Shown here piece by piece: positions 44,592 to 55,028 of a stretch of 64,000 nt of DNA. Numbering within the stretch: the first letter of the stretch is position 1; each line of letters begins with the position of its first letter. Position numbers and translations under genes: made by a program. Below the pieces are notes generated by a model that did not search any database, was not told where the DNA came from, and worked only from the letters and a program-made list of their open reading frames with translations. Origin of the DNA: Corynespora cassiicola (Eukaryota > Ascomycota > Dothideomycetes > Pleosporales > Corynesporascaceae). The stretch lies in assembly GCA_022059125.1 (NCBI GenBank), contig JAEUWY010000004.1:4030001-4094000 (forward strand), written 5' to 3'.

Positions 44592-45317
44592 CTACTCCTG
44601 CCCCAGCTCCTTCTCCACCGCGTCGGCCATCTCCGCCAGCGTGTCGAACTTCCAGTCGAACTTCGGGTCGTCCCTATTCCCCATGATGGCCCCGGGGCGA
44701 TAAATCCACGAGCTCTTCAGTCCCGTCTTCTTTGCCGGGTGGTGGTCATGGAACTGGCTCTGTGCCGTCTGCAGCACCTGATCCTTTTCGACGCCAAAGT
44801 CTTCCTTGACCCTCTTCAACATGTAGTCAAAGTTCTTCAGGTCTGGCTTGTACGATCCAATGTCTTGCGCCGTATACACGGCATCGAACTTGAACCCTTC
44901 TAGTGGCCCTGCGTTTGAGCCCGAGAAAGAGGTATTGTCCACATTGGACAACACCACCAGCTTATAAACCTTCTGCAGTCGCCTGAGCGCTTCCACGCTG
45001 TCCGGAAATGCCGGCCACTGGCCCACGCTGTCGCCAAACGCTTTGCTTTCCTCCTGGCTGGGCTCGGAAAGACCCAGCTTGGCGCAGAGCTTGGGGTGGA
45101 TGGTCGCCAGCAGCTCCGAGTATATCATGTCTGGATTCGCGTCCTGCTCCGGAGCCTCGAGAGCATGGCAGGTCGCCAGGATATGTTTGCGATCCACCTC
45201 TGCCTTTCCGGCCTTGTCCAGAGACGGCTGCAGAGCGTTTAGCACGCCCGTTTCCCAGTCGATCAACGTGCCGTAGACATCGAAGGAGAGTAGTTTGAAA
45301 TCGGTAAGCTTAGGCAT
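44592..45317 (-). CDS. HAD-superfamily hydrolase, L-2-haloacid dehalogenase type
   Basis: A single exon of 241 residues. Motif I is LLSFDVYGTLIDWE with nucleophile Asp13, motif II is VVLSNVDN, motif III includes GSYKPDLKNF with the conserved Lys, and motif IV corresponds to the region after VLQTAQSQFHDHHPAK. This layout is that of type II haloacid dehalogenases, cytosolic enzymes that remove halide or act on related substrates. Length is normal for the family. Confidence 0.9.
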   Translation of the reverse strand: MPKLTDFKLLSFDVYGTLIDWETGVLNALQPSLDKAGKAEVDRKHILATCHALEAPEQDANPDMIYSELLATIHPKLCAKLGLSEPSQEESKAFGDSVGQWPAFPDSVEALRRLQKVYKLVVLSNVDNTSFSGSNAGPLEGFKFDAVYTAQDIGSYKPDLKNFDYMLKRVKEDFGVEKDQVLQTAQSQFHDHHPAKKTGLKSSWIYRPGAIMGNRDDPKFDWKFDTLAEMADAVEKELGQE

Positions 45318-45785
45318 GATGGAAGTTATTATAGAAGAGCCCTAGTATAGATTGCGTGAAGATCGAATTACTGCACATTAGTGTGTGGAGAGAGAACACT
45401 TTTAACTCTGATATCTACGCGCGCCTAGATATCGACCCCACCTATGTCGGGCCGAAAGGCGGCCATTCCAGCAATGTGCGCCCTTCCTACTACAAATCCC
45501 ACTCTCCCAGTGCGGTAAAGAGCGCGATTGTACCCGAGCCACATTATAGGTTTCTAGGTGCAGATGCGCACAAATGACGTATATGTCGAACTTCGGAGTC
45601 CACCCGCTGCGAGCCGACGCCCTTTGTCGCTTCATGTGCGGGGCAGATGCAGTGAGAGCACGGGGAAACAAACCAACGCTGCACTGTCGATCCACACGCC
45701 CTATCATGGTAATGGCGTCTCCGGCGTCACCACATGGTGACAGGTTTCACTTTGGCCAAGCGATGGTTTTTGCCTAAGCTGACAA
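45318..45785. other. Intergenic
   Basis: 468 bp between two minus-strand genes, with no supported gene. Confidence 0.4.
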
Positions 45786-46804
45786 TTACATGGCATAGCC
45801 CAAATCACCAACCTTGTTTTCCAACACTTCCTTGGTCAACTTCCACAGGCTCAATGCCAGCTTTTCGTCTTTGGCCTGGTTTGAAGGATCGATAACTTTT
45901 CGATCTGGCACAATGTACTGGCCTTGGATCTTCTCTTTGACCACATCGTCGCTGGTTGCAGCAAATAGCGCCGATCGACACCCTGAATCAACCGGGTCCT
46001 TCATGAATGGTCGCGCTGCCTTCACGCCGATCTTCCCCAGAGTCCCGTATGCTTCAACGGCTTGTTCCTGTTGATCAGTACTGACTCCTCCCGGGTGCGT
46101 TGCATTGACCCACGGCTGGCCCTTTTCCTTTGTGACGGTACCAAATTGGTCCGCCTTGATGCGCTTCACAAACTCCCGGGCAAACAATATCTGGGCAAGT
46201 TCTGTTCGGTTGTATAGATGAGTGGCACCGATGTCTTTATTGGTTTCCTCCATCGAAATGAATGAGGTCGAAAAAGGTACAGGACGATGTAGTTTCGAGG
46301 ACTGGAATACGATGCGCGAGTCGGTAGTCTTCTGGAGTACGGGTAGGAGTGTCAGGGTCAGATGGGCCTGGGAGAAGTGGTTGACTTGCATATGGCTGTC
46401 CAGCCCGTCCTCGGTCTCATTGTAGACACCAACGCCTAATCCGGCGTTGCAGACCAGACCGTCAAGCCGCTCTAGCTCGCTTGCCAACTGCTTCGCAACT
46501 GCGTCCGTCTGCTTCAACGATTGGAGATTACATTGCCGCCATTCAACTTTGCTGGCATCGCCCCAGTCGCTGAGGTTTGTTTGCGCGTCCACGGCGTGTT
46601 CTTCTTTGTTGGAGAGAAGGTAGATCTTGGCGGGATTGTTTTGGAGGTGTGCGACAATGCCATAGCCGACTCCTGCAGAACCGCCTGTGATAACGTATAC
46701 CTGAATTGGTTAATCAGCCACTATTTTCCACCATTGACTTGACTATGAACCTTGCCGCTTAGGTCAGGGATATCAGTATCAGGCTTGAAAGTATTGCCAG
46801 TCAT
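45786..46804 (-). CDS. SDR-family protein without the catalytic lysine
   Basis: Exon 1 is 46804-46751 and exon 2 is 46700-45786, with a 50-nt intron (donor GTTCAT, branch GCTGATTAAC, acceptor CAG); 322 residues. The coenzyme motif VYVITGGSAGVGYG and the NAG motif VCNAGLG are intact, and the catalytic-Ser segment reads IVFQSSK. The Tyr/Lys motif, normally YNRSKLAQ in this retinol-dehydrogenase-like group, reads YNRTELAQ: the lysine is Glu (GAA, 46200-46202). The rest of the protein is full length with good family blocks, so it may be a recently inactivated enzyme or a pseudoenzyme. Confidence 0.88.
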
Positions 46805-47342
46805 TGTCGTTCTCAAGGCTGATATTAAACAATTGGAGAATTTCTAGATAAGTTGAATCTTACAAAAATGTATGCTCTAGCTCTCATATTTGAAAATTAG
46901 CATGGATGTATATGCACATCGAAATGTCAATGTTGTCGTCATCATGATAATGGCGGCAAAGATGACGATTGTAGTCCGCAGGAAGAATCTAGCGGAACAA
47001 ACTGCCTGATGCAACCTTCGAACATGTTGGACTAGGGCATCATTATATCCAGGCGTGGGAGTAAACCGCGTTTGCATGCAGTCCATCGGAAGCGGACGCG
47101 TCGTTCTGTCCCTGGAAGGCTATCGATATCGGCACTCAGTTTTTCCGTTACCGAGCCGTCACAAGCGCCCCTAGCACATCCACCGCTCAACCCTTATTCT
47201 ACCATACCTAAAGCCCATACCCGTCTCTTAGGCTACTTTATCCTTAATTCCGTCTGAATCTCGATGGAAAATCGCGCTCTTATATTCAAGATTATGTTAT
47301 TTTAAGCTCCATTCTCCCACTTAACTGCGACGCCGATTTCCA
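46805..47342. other. Divergent promoter region
   Basis: 538 bp between the SDR gene and the F-box gene. No other gene seen. Confidence 0.4.
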
Positions 47343-48386
47343 ATGCGCCGTCTCCCCGAAGAGCTCCTTGAGCTCATCATCTCCAATGTCAATTCAGCAT
47401 CATCACTAGCAAACCTTGCTTGCTCCTCGAAACAATTCAACAGAATAACGACCCCGAGGCTCTACCACCATATCCATGTGAAGTTCGATTCAGAAGCTCC
47501 TGAGACTGCCAAGACAAGGATTCGAAATTTGACCACACTGCTTCTTGACAACCCATGCCTTGCTCGTATGGTGGTCAGCTTGACTGCAGGGGCTTGTCTC
47601 AACACTTCCACATCCCCTATAAATGTTCTATACGCAGGAGGAACGTCTTCCGCGGCTGAACATGCTCCAGTCACAGCACGATGGAAGCCCACACAGAAAA
47701 AGGAACGCCCAGACATTCTCATCAGGGACTTACTTCAGGCAATGCCAAATATATTATCGTTGGATCTGAAGGTCTCTGGGAGGACCATCACGAGTTCGTG
47801 TTCAAGTCTTCTGCTTCAAACGCACTCATTGGCCAATGTTTGCATTGACACGATTGATACTAGCGCAGCTCAGATTGCTCCCGACGCTCTTTTACAACTA
47901 GAGAATCTCAAGAATCTAAAGCTTGCTTCCATTTTATTTCTCGGCCCCGGAGAAGATTCCGATACCCCCGATCAGGATATCATGAGATCTATTCTCGACA
48001 GACTCCCTCCAAACCTAGCTCAGCTAGGCGTACTTAGATCGCACCACCGACTTCATTGTACAACCGCGGCGATATTTATGTGCATAAACTTATCGAGACA
48101 TGTCACTCCATGCCTCCAGGGTATTGACATGGAAGGATGCTTTGCAAATCCCCGCTTCTACTTCAAAATGGCCACCTATGTCAAGATTGCGGAAATGCAG
48201 GGCATCGTCTTACGCGTTATTGAAAACGCAGATATTTCGTTTCCAGGGCGAAATCTCGAGAGTGACGGTGACGAAAAAAGCTGGGGCTGGGAAGCAAATG
48301 ATCAGGGTCCGGCACCGGGGGTCGAGGGCAATCGGAGGTGGTTGCTTGACCTAGAAATGTTCAATTCAGACAAGGATTTGGAGTAG
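47343..48386 (+). CDS. F-box protein
   Basis: A single exon of 347 residues. It opens directly with an F-box (RRLPEELLELIISNVNSASSLANLACSSKQFN, read as two halves: residues 2-20 and 21-34), followed by RLYHHIHVKF. The remainder has leucine-rich segments resembling degenerate LRRs. F-box proteins link substrates to Skp1-cullin ubiquitin ligases. The start at 47343 places the F-box at the very N-terminus, usual for fungal members. Confidence 0.85.
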   Translation: MRRLPEELLELIISNVNSASSLANLACSSKQFNRITTPRLYHHIHVKFDSEAPETAKTRIRNLTTLLLDNPCLARMVVSLTAGACLNTSTSPINVLYAGGTSSAAEHAPVTARWKPTQKKERPDILIRDLLQAMPNILSLDLKVSGRTITSSCSSLLLQTHSLANVCIDTIDTSAAQIAPDALLQLENLKNLKLASILFLGPGEDSDTPDQDIMRSILDRLPPNLAQLGVLRSHHRLHCTTAAIFMCINLSRHVTPCLQGIDMEGCFANPRFYFKMATYVKIAEMQGIVLRVIENADISFPGRNLESDGDEKSWGWEANDQGPAPGVEGNRRWLLDLEMFNSDKDLE

Positions 48387-49100
48387 TTCCGGCTTGATTG
48401 CCATTAATATGGCGACAAACATCTTCTCATCAGGTTCCGCAAGCATTTGACAGTATTGATCGCTTAAAGAGTTACCTAGGTACCTTTCCAGCAGCCCTCA
48501 TGCTTTGAGTTTGCAACCTGATTTATTCTATTTGACTCTAGAATAGCTCTAGCGGATACTTAGGTATATTTCAGAAAATGGCAACAGGCAGCTATATCAC
48601 TTTTCAGGCATCTGCTCCAGTAGCGGGAATTATCCTGACTCGCAATCATCACGTGACCCCGTATCAAGTCCTTCTGCCTGGTGGGCTCAATCCAACATAC
48701 GGGGGAGGTATAGCTTCAGCCAAATGGGGCTGAACGATTTCAATCTCAAGTCATAAAGTCTATCGCCCCCTTTACTCTTGTGGTTTGCCTCAAGCTAGCT
48801 CTTTCCTTCTCTCACTCACTACCGGCAACCTACCTACCTAGCAGCCCTGGACTATACACACTAGTCCGCTTTCGAACTAGCGTGTTCTTACGAATCACGC
48901 CTCCATATCGTATTGGACTTCGTGAATCTTTATTTATCTTTTTAAAATCGCCACTAAGACCCTAGGGATTTAAAGGTCTAGAAACCAGGCTTCTGCCACG
49001 CAGCCGGATCTCCCAGACAATACATTGCACATGTTTCTCAATCTCACACACCCACAATCGCTCACCAAGATCGAAGAAAGCTTTCCTCCGTGCCTCAAAG
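48387..49100. other. Intergenic
   Basis: 714 bp. It contains TCACGTGA at 48650-48657 and one AGGTACCT at 48478-48485, and should hold the promoter of the metalloprotease gene. Confidence 0.4.
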
Positions 49101-50210
49101 ATGGCAATCACCAACCAGAACCTCATCTCATTTGGCTTTTGGGTCGCCATTTTCATTGCTCTAGACTACTTCGTCGACAAGCTCGTGTTCAATCCAGCAA
49201 TCTACCCATGGCCTCGAAATAATCCCGAAACCATCACTACGATACAATACTGCTACACGACACCTGTGGTGAAGGGAATGTTTTCAGACTATATTGACGA
49301 GGCATGGGAGATGTGGAAGGAAAAGCTCGGAGAGCCTGGACATGAGAACAACCATAGTTTAAGGTTGGAGGACATTGGTTCATACTGCTACATCAACGGT
49401 ACGGACACCTGGAATCTCGATGTTCCATGGAACACAGTCGCAATACGCGATATTCCAGCAATTAGTGCTCGTGCGAGCAAAGGATTCCAAGTCAGTATTC
49501 TGAGCATATGGCACCTTACTCATTTCCAAGCCTTTTTCATCATGGACTTCGACATGCTTCGCATGTTATTAAGCCCCAAAAACGATACCGTGGCCACAAT
49601 TGCCCACGAAATGGGCCACCTGTTTGGACTTGGACACGAACATCAAAGACCAGATCGTGACCGGTACATCTCGTTCAACTGCACAAAACTTCCCGACTAT
49701 CCCTCAATGGAAACTTCTCTCGCTCGACTCAACGATGGAGTCTCAATGGAAAGGCTCTGCGAGGACTCCGAAATTTCAAGGCGCTATGAATTCTCTGTCG
49801 GACAGTATGTGAAGGAAGATCCTCTATCAGTCGCGTATAGGCATCTCTGGGACATGGATTTCGATTTCGACTCGATAATGATATATTCCTCTGAACAGCT
49901 TCGGAATCGCAATTCCGATCCTGACGACTGGTCGAGCTATCCAATCATGAGGTGGTCCAACGAAACATCCGAGCAATTGCTGGAAAACTGCCCTCGGAAC
50001 GATGTGAGGCTTATTGAACGACCGTACAACGTGAGCAAAGGGGACATCGAGAAAGTGAAGGCAATCTACCCTTGGTATGGCAAAAGTGGAACCGAAACAA
50101 AATACATTCGGCGTCGGTATTTTTATACCATGTTCGCTCTGTGCTTAGGGGTTTGGGCTGTTAAACATCTCACATGTTTTGTTTTCCCATCTCTGCGGAC
50201 AGTTTTGTAG
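49101..50210 (+). CDS. Astacin-like metalloprotease with two membrane segments
   Basis: An open frame of 369 residues. The zinc motif HEMGHLFGLGHEHQRPDRD (His169, His173, His179, general base Glu170) is the extended HExxHxxGxxH(E)xxRxD signature of astacin-like metzincins, and the Met-turn is SIMIY (Met260). Unlike most secreted members it has a hydrophobic segment near the N-terminus (about 10-26) and another near the C-terminus (about 345-363), preceded by KYIRRRYF. A 36-nt in-frame segment before FIMDF (donor-like GTATTC, acceptor AAG) could be a very short intron; splicing it would not shift the frame. Paralogue of the next gene. Confidence 0.85.
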   Translation: MAITNQNLISFGFWVAIFIALDYFVDKLVFNPAIYPWPRNNPETITTIQYCYTTPVVKGMFSDYIDEAWEMWKEKLGEPGHENNHSLRLEDIGSYCYINGTDTWNLDVPWNTVAIRDIPAISARASKGFQVSILSIWHLTHFQAFFIMDFDMLRMLLSPKNDTVATIAHEMGHLFGLGHEHQRPDRDRYISFNCTKLPDYPSMETSLARLNDGVSMERLCEDSEISRRYEFSVGQYVKEDPLSVAYRHLWDMDFDFDSIMIYSSEQLRNRNSDPDDWSSYPIMRWSNETSEQLLENCPRNDVRLIERPYNVSKGDIEKVKAIYPWYGKSGTETKYIRRRYFYTMFALCLGVWAVKHLTCFVFPSLRTVL

Positions 50211-50541
50211 TTATTTAACAAAAGCGCGACATCTCTTTAGGTAGATAGTTATTTTAGTCATTGTTATAGAAACTGAAAGTAGCAAACAGATTTGCTATTC
50301 AGGTTGTCGTTTTTATCTAATTATACCTCTTACTAGCGTATTTATAATAATTTGTAATAAAGTAAAGGCTTCTTTTCCATGCGTGTATACCGAAGAACGA
50401 TGAAAAGGCATATGATAGGTGTTGAACTCTCATTTACTTCTTGACTAGGCTCAACAGACCTTATATGTAACCTACACTCATCACCCTCACGAATCAACAC
50501 CCACTTTCATGCTTGGATAAATCTTTATATTGGACGTAATC
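50211..50541. other. Intergenic between protease paralogues
   Basis: 331 bp, AT-rich, nothing else seen. Confidence 0.3.
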
Positions 50542-51652
50542 ATGAGAATCTTCAACATCGTCTGCCTTTTCTTCCTAAATCTTGCCGTCTCATGTCCTCC
50601 GCCTTTCAACAATCACCTATTCGCCGAGGACCCAGATGCTTTGGCCGAGGCTGTCTTGAACCTTGCCAAGGTTGAACCTAACCTTGGTTGGGCCGAGGCC
50701 GTCAAGTCTATCGGCAATCCGCACACCATCTGGCCACAGGGTCTTGACAAAGTCACATTGATTCACTATTGCTTTGCAAACAAGGAAGCATACGACTATC
50801 TTCAACCCGTGATCGATAAGGCATGGAAAATTTGGCATAACGTAATTGGAAATCCCGGGGCCTCTACTGGACACACCCTCAAATTTGAAGAAGTGAAGAG
50901 TCCCTTTCCCCAAATTCCGTATTGCTATCTGGACTACGCGAAACAGATTTGGAATCCGCACTTCCATGCACAAACTGTCGTCGTCCAACTCGGTAGCGAT
51001 AACGTCTTTGCATAATCCGTTCTAGGATTTCTCCCCTACAATGTTGAAGGAAGGCATACGATTTGGATTGGCCGTAAAGCTTCCAAAAAGGGAAACATGG
51101 CTCCATACGTTGCACATGAGCTGGGTGAGTGCCAAACTGTAGAATCAGTTCTATATATGCTTGATACTAATTTATGGAGGTCATGTCTTCGGACTATGGC
51201 ATGAGCATCAGCGAGCCGACCGTGATCATTACATCCACTTTGACTGCACTAAGCTTGCGGAGTACGGGGCTGTCAAGGCGAGGGTCGAAGTAGAAGGCAC
51301 ATATACAATGGAGCAAGTTTGTCGAAGCAGTACTCTGGGCTATGGCTACGGCAGCGGTATTCCAAGCTGGTCCAAGGAATCGTTCCCGAGTGGCAATGGG
51401 TGGAAAGTCCAAACTGACAGACAGCTCGATTTCAAGTCAATCATGATATATAGTGGCAAATCTGGTATGTCTGACACCAAGAACATTAATAATGTGTTCG
51501 ACAATCCAATGGTAAAATGGAAAGCATCGGGCCCCGGTTATGAACCTCCGAAAGAAGGTCGCACCACAAGGAATTGCGAAATCTTTTCAGACAACCCAAC
51601 TGTGTCAGAAAAAGATTATGAAGCTATTAGGTTCCTCTACACATGGGGTTAG
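50542..51652 (+). pseudogene. Astacin-like metalloprotease with in-frame TAA
   Basis: Exon 1 is 50542-51124, a 55-nt intron (donor GTGAGT), and exon 2 is 51180-51652; full length would be 351 residues. It starts MRIFNIVCLFFLNLAVS, a signal peptide. The zinc motif HELGHVFGLWHEHQRADRD is split by the intron and intact, and the Met-turn is SIMIYS. Codon 158 is TAA (51013-51015), while the frame continues on both sides with family-like sequence (VVVQLGSDNVFA, then SVLGFLPYNVEG). Either a nonsense mutation truncates it before the active site, or a 33-nt intron (50993-51025, GTAGCG...CTAG) removes the stop in frame; that would be unusually short. I lean to pseudogene. Confidence 0.65.
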
Positions 51653-52156
51653 TTTCAGTTATGTAGCACTCGGATATCTTTATTCCTCAAGTAGCCCTTT
51701 AATCCATTTCTCACCTATTTGTATCCTAAGATGACTACGGACTCCCATTTTGTAACTTACCTTAATGCTATTATAAAGTAGCGCATGTTTCCAATTCCCT
51801 CTGTGTGCATACTAAATCTAACAGAGTTAGCAACTACAAATACTCAAGCTGTTCTTTGTACTAGACTAACTCAGAAAAACAGAGTATATGAGGGAATAGA
51901 ACACGGGCGGAGAATCTCTATACATTATTAAAATGTTACATTACAATAAAAGAGTACTTAGAGCAAAAAGAACGTATAGTACCACGAACACTAAAGCAGA
52001 ACCCTGTATTGTTAATTCTTCCAGTAATAAAAAATTGTGCGTCAAGTCATGGCGAAAATATTTAGTTCAAGGAAATGTGAAATAATACTACCTATAGATT
52101 TCTAATTATATATGTTTACAATGCTATTGTAATTTGCGAGAAATTTTATATATAGG
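51653..52156. other. AT-rich intergenic
   Basis: About 500 bp, AT-rich, with no gene or repeat recognised. Confidence 0.4.
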
Positions 52157-52873
52157 ATGAAAACTCCTAGGCAACTCCACGTTGAGAAACATACCATATC
52201 AAAGTTCTTCGTTGAAATCATTTCCACCACCATGTTGGAGTTTGCTTCGGCTTCTAAGGACAATTATATTGCCACCCACCTCAAGGAGTCTGCCCCCTCT
52301 GACGAGGAGGACTGCCCAATCTGTAAGGATCAATGGGATGCCCCAATCGAAGAGGTTATATCACTTCACTGCGGGCATGTGTTTCACAGGAAATGTATAC
52401 TCGCTTGGTTTAAGGATGGGAACACCTGTCCTTCATGTCGAGCAAACTGCTTTCCCCCAGAAGTACCAATGCTTCACATTAGCAGAGACCCCAACAGTCT
52501 CCTATATGACCAAGTTCGTACGGTACTCATACCGTTTGTGTTGGAGGCCCGAGAAAATATCACTGCAAACCCGACAGACCAACTCAGGCACCAGGAAGTA
52601 TTCGACCTCTTCCTAGAGAACAGTACTTCTTACTTCTTAGGCAGTCAACTAGGTCGCGATACCCTTATCTCAGATGATGCAATTCGCGCTTTTCTCATCC
52701 ATGAATTTCTATCCCGTCTCACCCACTACCAGTTCACTGGGGTAGGAGCTCGAGCTAGAGCACTTCAGACCACACACTATGCAGAAGCCGTTGGGAATAG
52801 TCCATGCGACATTGAGCGATATCTTTTGCGGGGGATACCACCTCCATCAATAGATTACCACTATAGTCAATAA
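52157..52873 (+). CDS. RING-H2 finger protein A
   Basis: A single exon of 238 residues. The RING-H2 finger spans residues 53-94: C53, C56, C72, H74, H77, C80, C91, C94, with LHCGHVFHRKCILAWF. The finger is followed by ANCFPPE and about 140 residues without a recognised domain. RING proteins usually act as E3 ubiquitin ligases. It shares the RING and the CRAxCFP tail with the gene at 55029. A later Met26 is an alternative start. Confidence 0.82.
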   Translation: MKTPRQLHVEKHTISKFFVEIISTTMLEFASASKDNYIATHLKESAPSDEEDCPICKDQWDAPIEEVISLHCGHVFHRKCILAWFKDGNTCPSCRANCFPPEVPMLHISRDPNSLLYDQVRTVLIPFVLEARENITANPTDQLRHQEVFDLFLENSTSYFLGSQLGRDTLISDDAIRAFLIHEFLSRLTHYQFTGVGARARALQTTHYAEAVGNSPCDIERYLLRGIPPPSIDYHYSQ

Positions 52874-53181
52874 ATGCCAAAGACACTGTATAGGCAGCCT
52901 CAAGAGCAGAATCGAGTTTCTTGTCTCAGGTTTCTAAAACTTAGTTTCTAGTCATGTTGTAAAGCAAATTTAAAAACAAATAATCTTTTACTTTATGAGC
53001 TGCATAGTTCTGATATAGCTGGTAAAAAAAATATTTGTTGCTGTGTCACTCAAGGCTACATATTAAACAAATTGTTTCTTGAATAATAGACACATTGCTG
53101 ACTTTAAGTTATTCAAATAGCTTTAGTACATGTTATGAGAAAGCTTAGCAAGGATTATCTGCATACTGCTGCGCAATATTT
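52874..53181. other. Intergenic
   Basis: 308 bp of AT-rich 3' flank. Confidence 0.3.
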
Positions 53182-54258
53182 TTAAATCCCTAACAGTCTT
53201 TCGGCATTTCGAAATGCGACATCGCTGAACTCTTCCTCATTCACCATACTACTGTTCCTCAACGCTCTCATGAATGCGGCGCCATCTTCGTTTTTAGAGA
53301 ACGGCCAGTCGACACTGTACATTATCCTCTTGTGGTCTGTGACGCGGAGTAGGGTAGCCATCGGATCCAGGCTAAATATCCCACTTGTCGTTACGTAGAC
53401 ATTGCGCTTATACACATCCGTGAACCGCAAAGTCCGATTACGGCTCAGATTTTGGTCTATTCTCCACAGATAGTATGGGACCAGCTCTCCCATATGGCCG
53501 AGGATGACTTTTAGCTCGGGAAATCGATCGAAAACGCCACCCAGGTACAAGCGCAGGAGTCCAAACCCAGCCTTCTCGTGCCATCCCCATGCGCCCATGC
53601 CTAATTGGGCGGCCTGGGCTTCGGTGTATTCGCCTTCGATAGATGGAGCGTATAGTCCCTCTCCAACGTCAAAGACGTCTTCTGGAACGGGGTAGGTCGG
53701 GTGCAGATAGATGGATACGTTAAGTCGCACGGCCTCGGCCCAAAGTGGATCATATGAAGGGCTGTCGTAATAGCTGCCGTTGTCTAGATGCGCATCTACT
53801 AGTGCACCGAGAAAGCCGTGGTTCGTGACACAGCGATGCAGCTCAGCCGCTGCGGCGGTCGGGATCGCCATTGGCAACATGCAGAAGCCACGAAAACGAT
53901 CCGGAGCTGGGGAAGCAGCGATAGCAGCGGCGAGCTCGTCGTTGGCGACAGCTGATAGGTTGGCCATATACATAGCTTGAGGGAGTGGTGTATGAGAGAT
54001 GACCTGGATTCTGATATTGTTGGCGTCCATCGAAGCGAGTCGATTTGGACCGACTTCACGAAGTGTGGGAACGAGACCGCCGGCGCCTATGAGGACATTG
54101 AGGGAATTGTTTAAGAAGTATGGAATCAGAGATGGCGACACCCAGTGCTCTTCGAATGCATAGTATGGTACAGATTCATTCGCACGGGCATTCAAACGAG
54201 CTGCGCCGCTGGCTGAGAAACAAGTAAGGAAAATGGAAAAAATCGTTCTTGGTAGCAT
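53182..54258 (-). CDS. Secreted amidohydrolase (ACMSD / hydroxybenzoate decarboxylase family)
   Basis: A single exon of 358 residues. Residues 1-20 (MLPRTIFSIFLTCFSASGAA) form a signal peptide. The first metal-ligand pair is E36/H38 in AFEEHW, as in the 2,3-dihydroxybenzoate and gamma-resorcylate decarboxylases; a His in IYLHPTYP, a second in ILGHMGE, and Asp in YSVDWPFS complete the site. These enzymes decarboxylate aromatic acids. Family members are usually cytosolic, so secretion is unusual. No introns. It sits between the two RING genes on the opposite strand. Confidence 0.9.
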   Translation of the reverse strand: MLPRTIFSIFLTCFSASGAARLNARANESVPYYAFEEHWVSPSLIPYFLNNSLNVLIGAGGLVPTLREVGPNRLASMDANNIRIQVISHTPLPQAMYMANLSAVANDELAAAIAASPAPDRFRGFCMLPMAIPTAAAAELHRCVTNHGFLGALVDAHLDNGSYYDSPSYDPLWAEAVRLNVSIYLHPTYPVPEDVFDVGEGLYAPSIEGEYTEAQAAQLGMGAWGWHEKAGFGLLRLYLGGVFDRFPELKVILGHMGELVPYYLWRIDQNLSRNRTLRFTDVYKRNVYVTTSGIFSLDPMATLLRVTDHKRIMYSVDWPFSKNEDGAAFMRALRNSSMVNEEEFSDVAFRNAERLLGI

Positions 54259-55028
54259 GTTGATATTTGACCGTTAAACAGATGGAAGATACCAGGAATC
54301 CTCCATTATCTATAACTTTGGTCTTGGGGGTTAAATAAGGCATCTTCGGACAAAGCTGGTAGGTTCAGCTGATCGGACAATTGAGTGTGGAGCCGTACAG
54401 TGTAGCTGAATCCGACCCGAACTTGAATGACGTTTGTGGCGACTGCACTAGGGATAATTGGTTAGCACATCCCCAACATGCTTTTAGTTTGTTACACAGT
54501 GTCAATCAGCTGAAGGCATTCATTTGATTGTAGGATATACTCTTGGACAATGCGTATTTAGTTTCCATCTATGCTCATCGCAATGTACAAAGTTTTGCTC
54601 TGTATCTTTTCGCACAATCAACAAGTTTAACCAACAAAGCCTGTGAATTATCATTCTAGGGCATACAAATTAGCCTTACACAAGATACAATGCATCTAAA
54701 AATAGTTTCATGTCAATAATTAAGACATGCGACGGTTCGCCAGTAATTACGTAAGCTTAGTTAGTGTGACGTCTAAGCTTACTCACATTGTACTCTCATA
54801 AGCCCTTTGATGTATTGAACTCTATCGGTGTTTACCCAGTGAAATTCTGGCAAGATTACTAGCAAGTTTGGTATCAAACTTCTTACATATCTGTAGTGAG
54901 TTCACAAGGCGACCGGAAGAATGGAAGGGATCAGTTTAAAACGAAATTTAAGACTCAAAAATAATAAAGGCCAAACCTTCCCTCAATATACCCATCCCAA
55001 AATCCGCTTCTCACTTTGATCAAACAGA
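54259..55028. other. AT-rich divergent intergenic
   Basis: 770 bp between the amidohydrolase and RING gene B starts. Nothing else seen. Confidence 0.4.
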
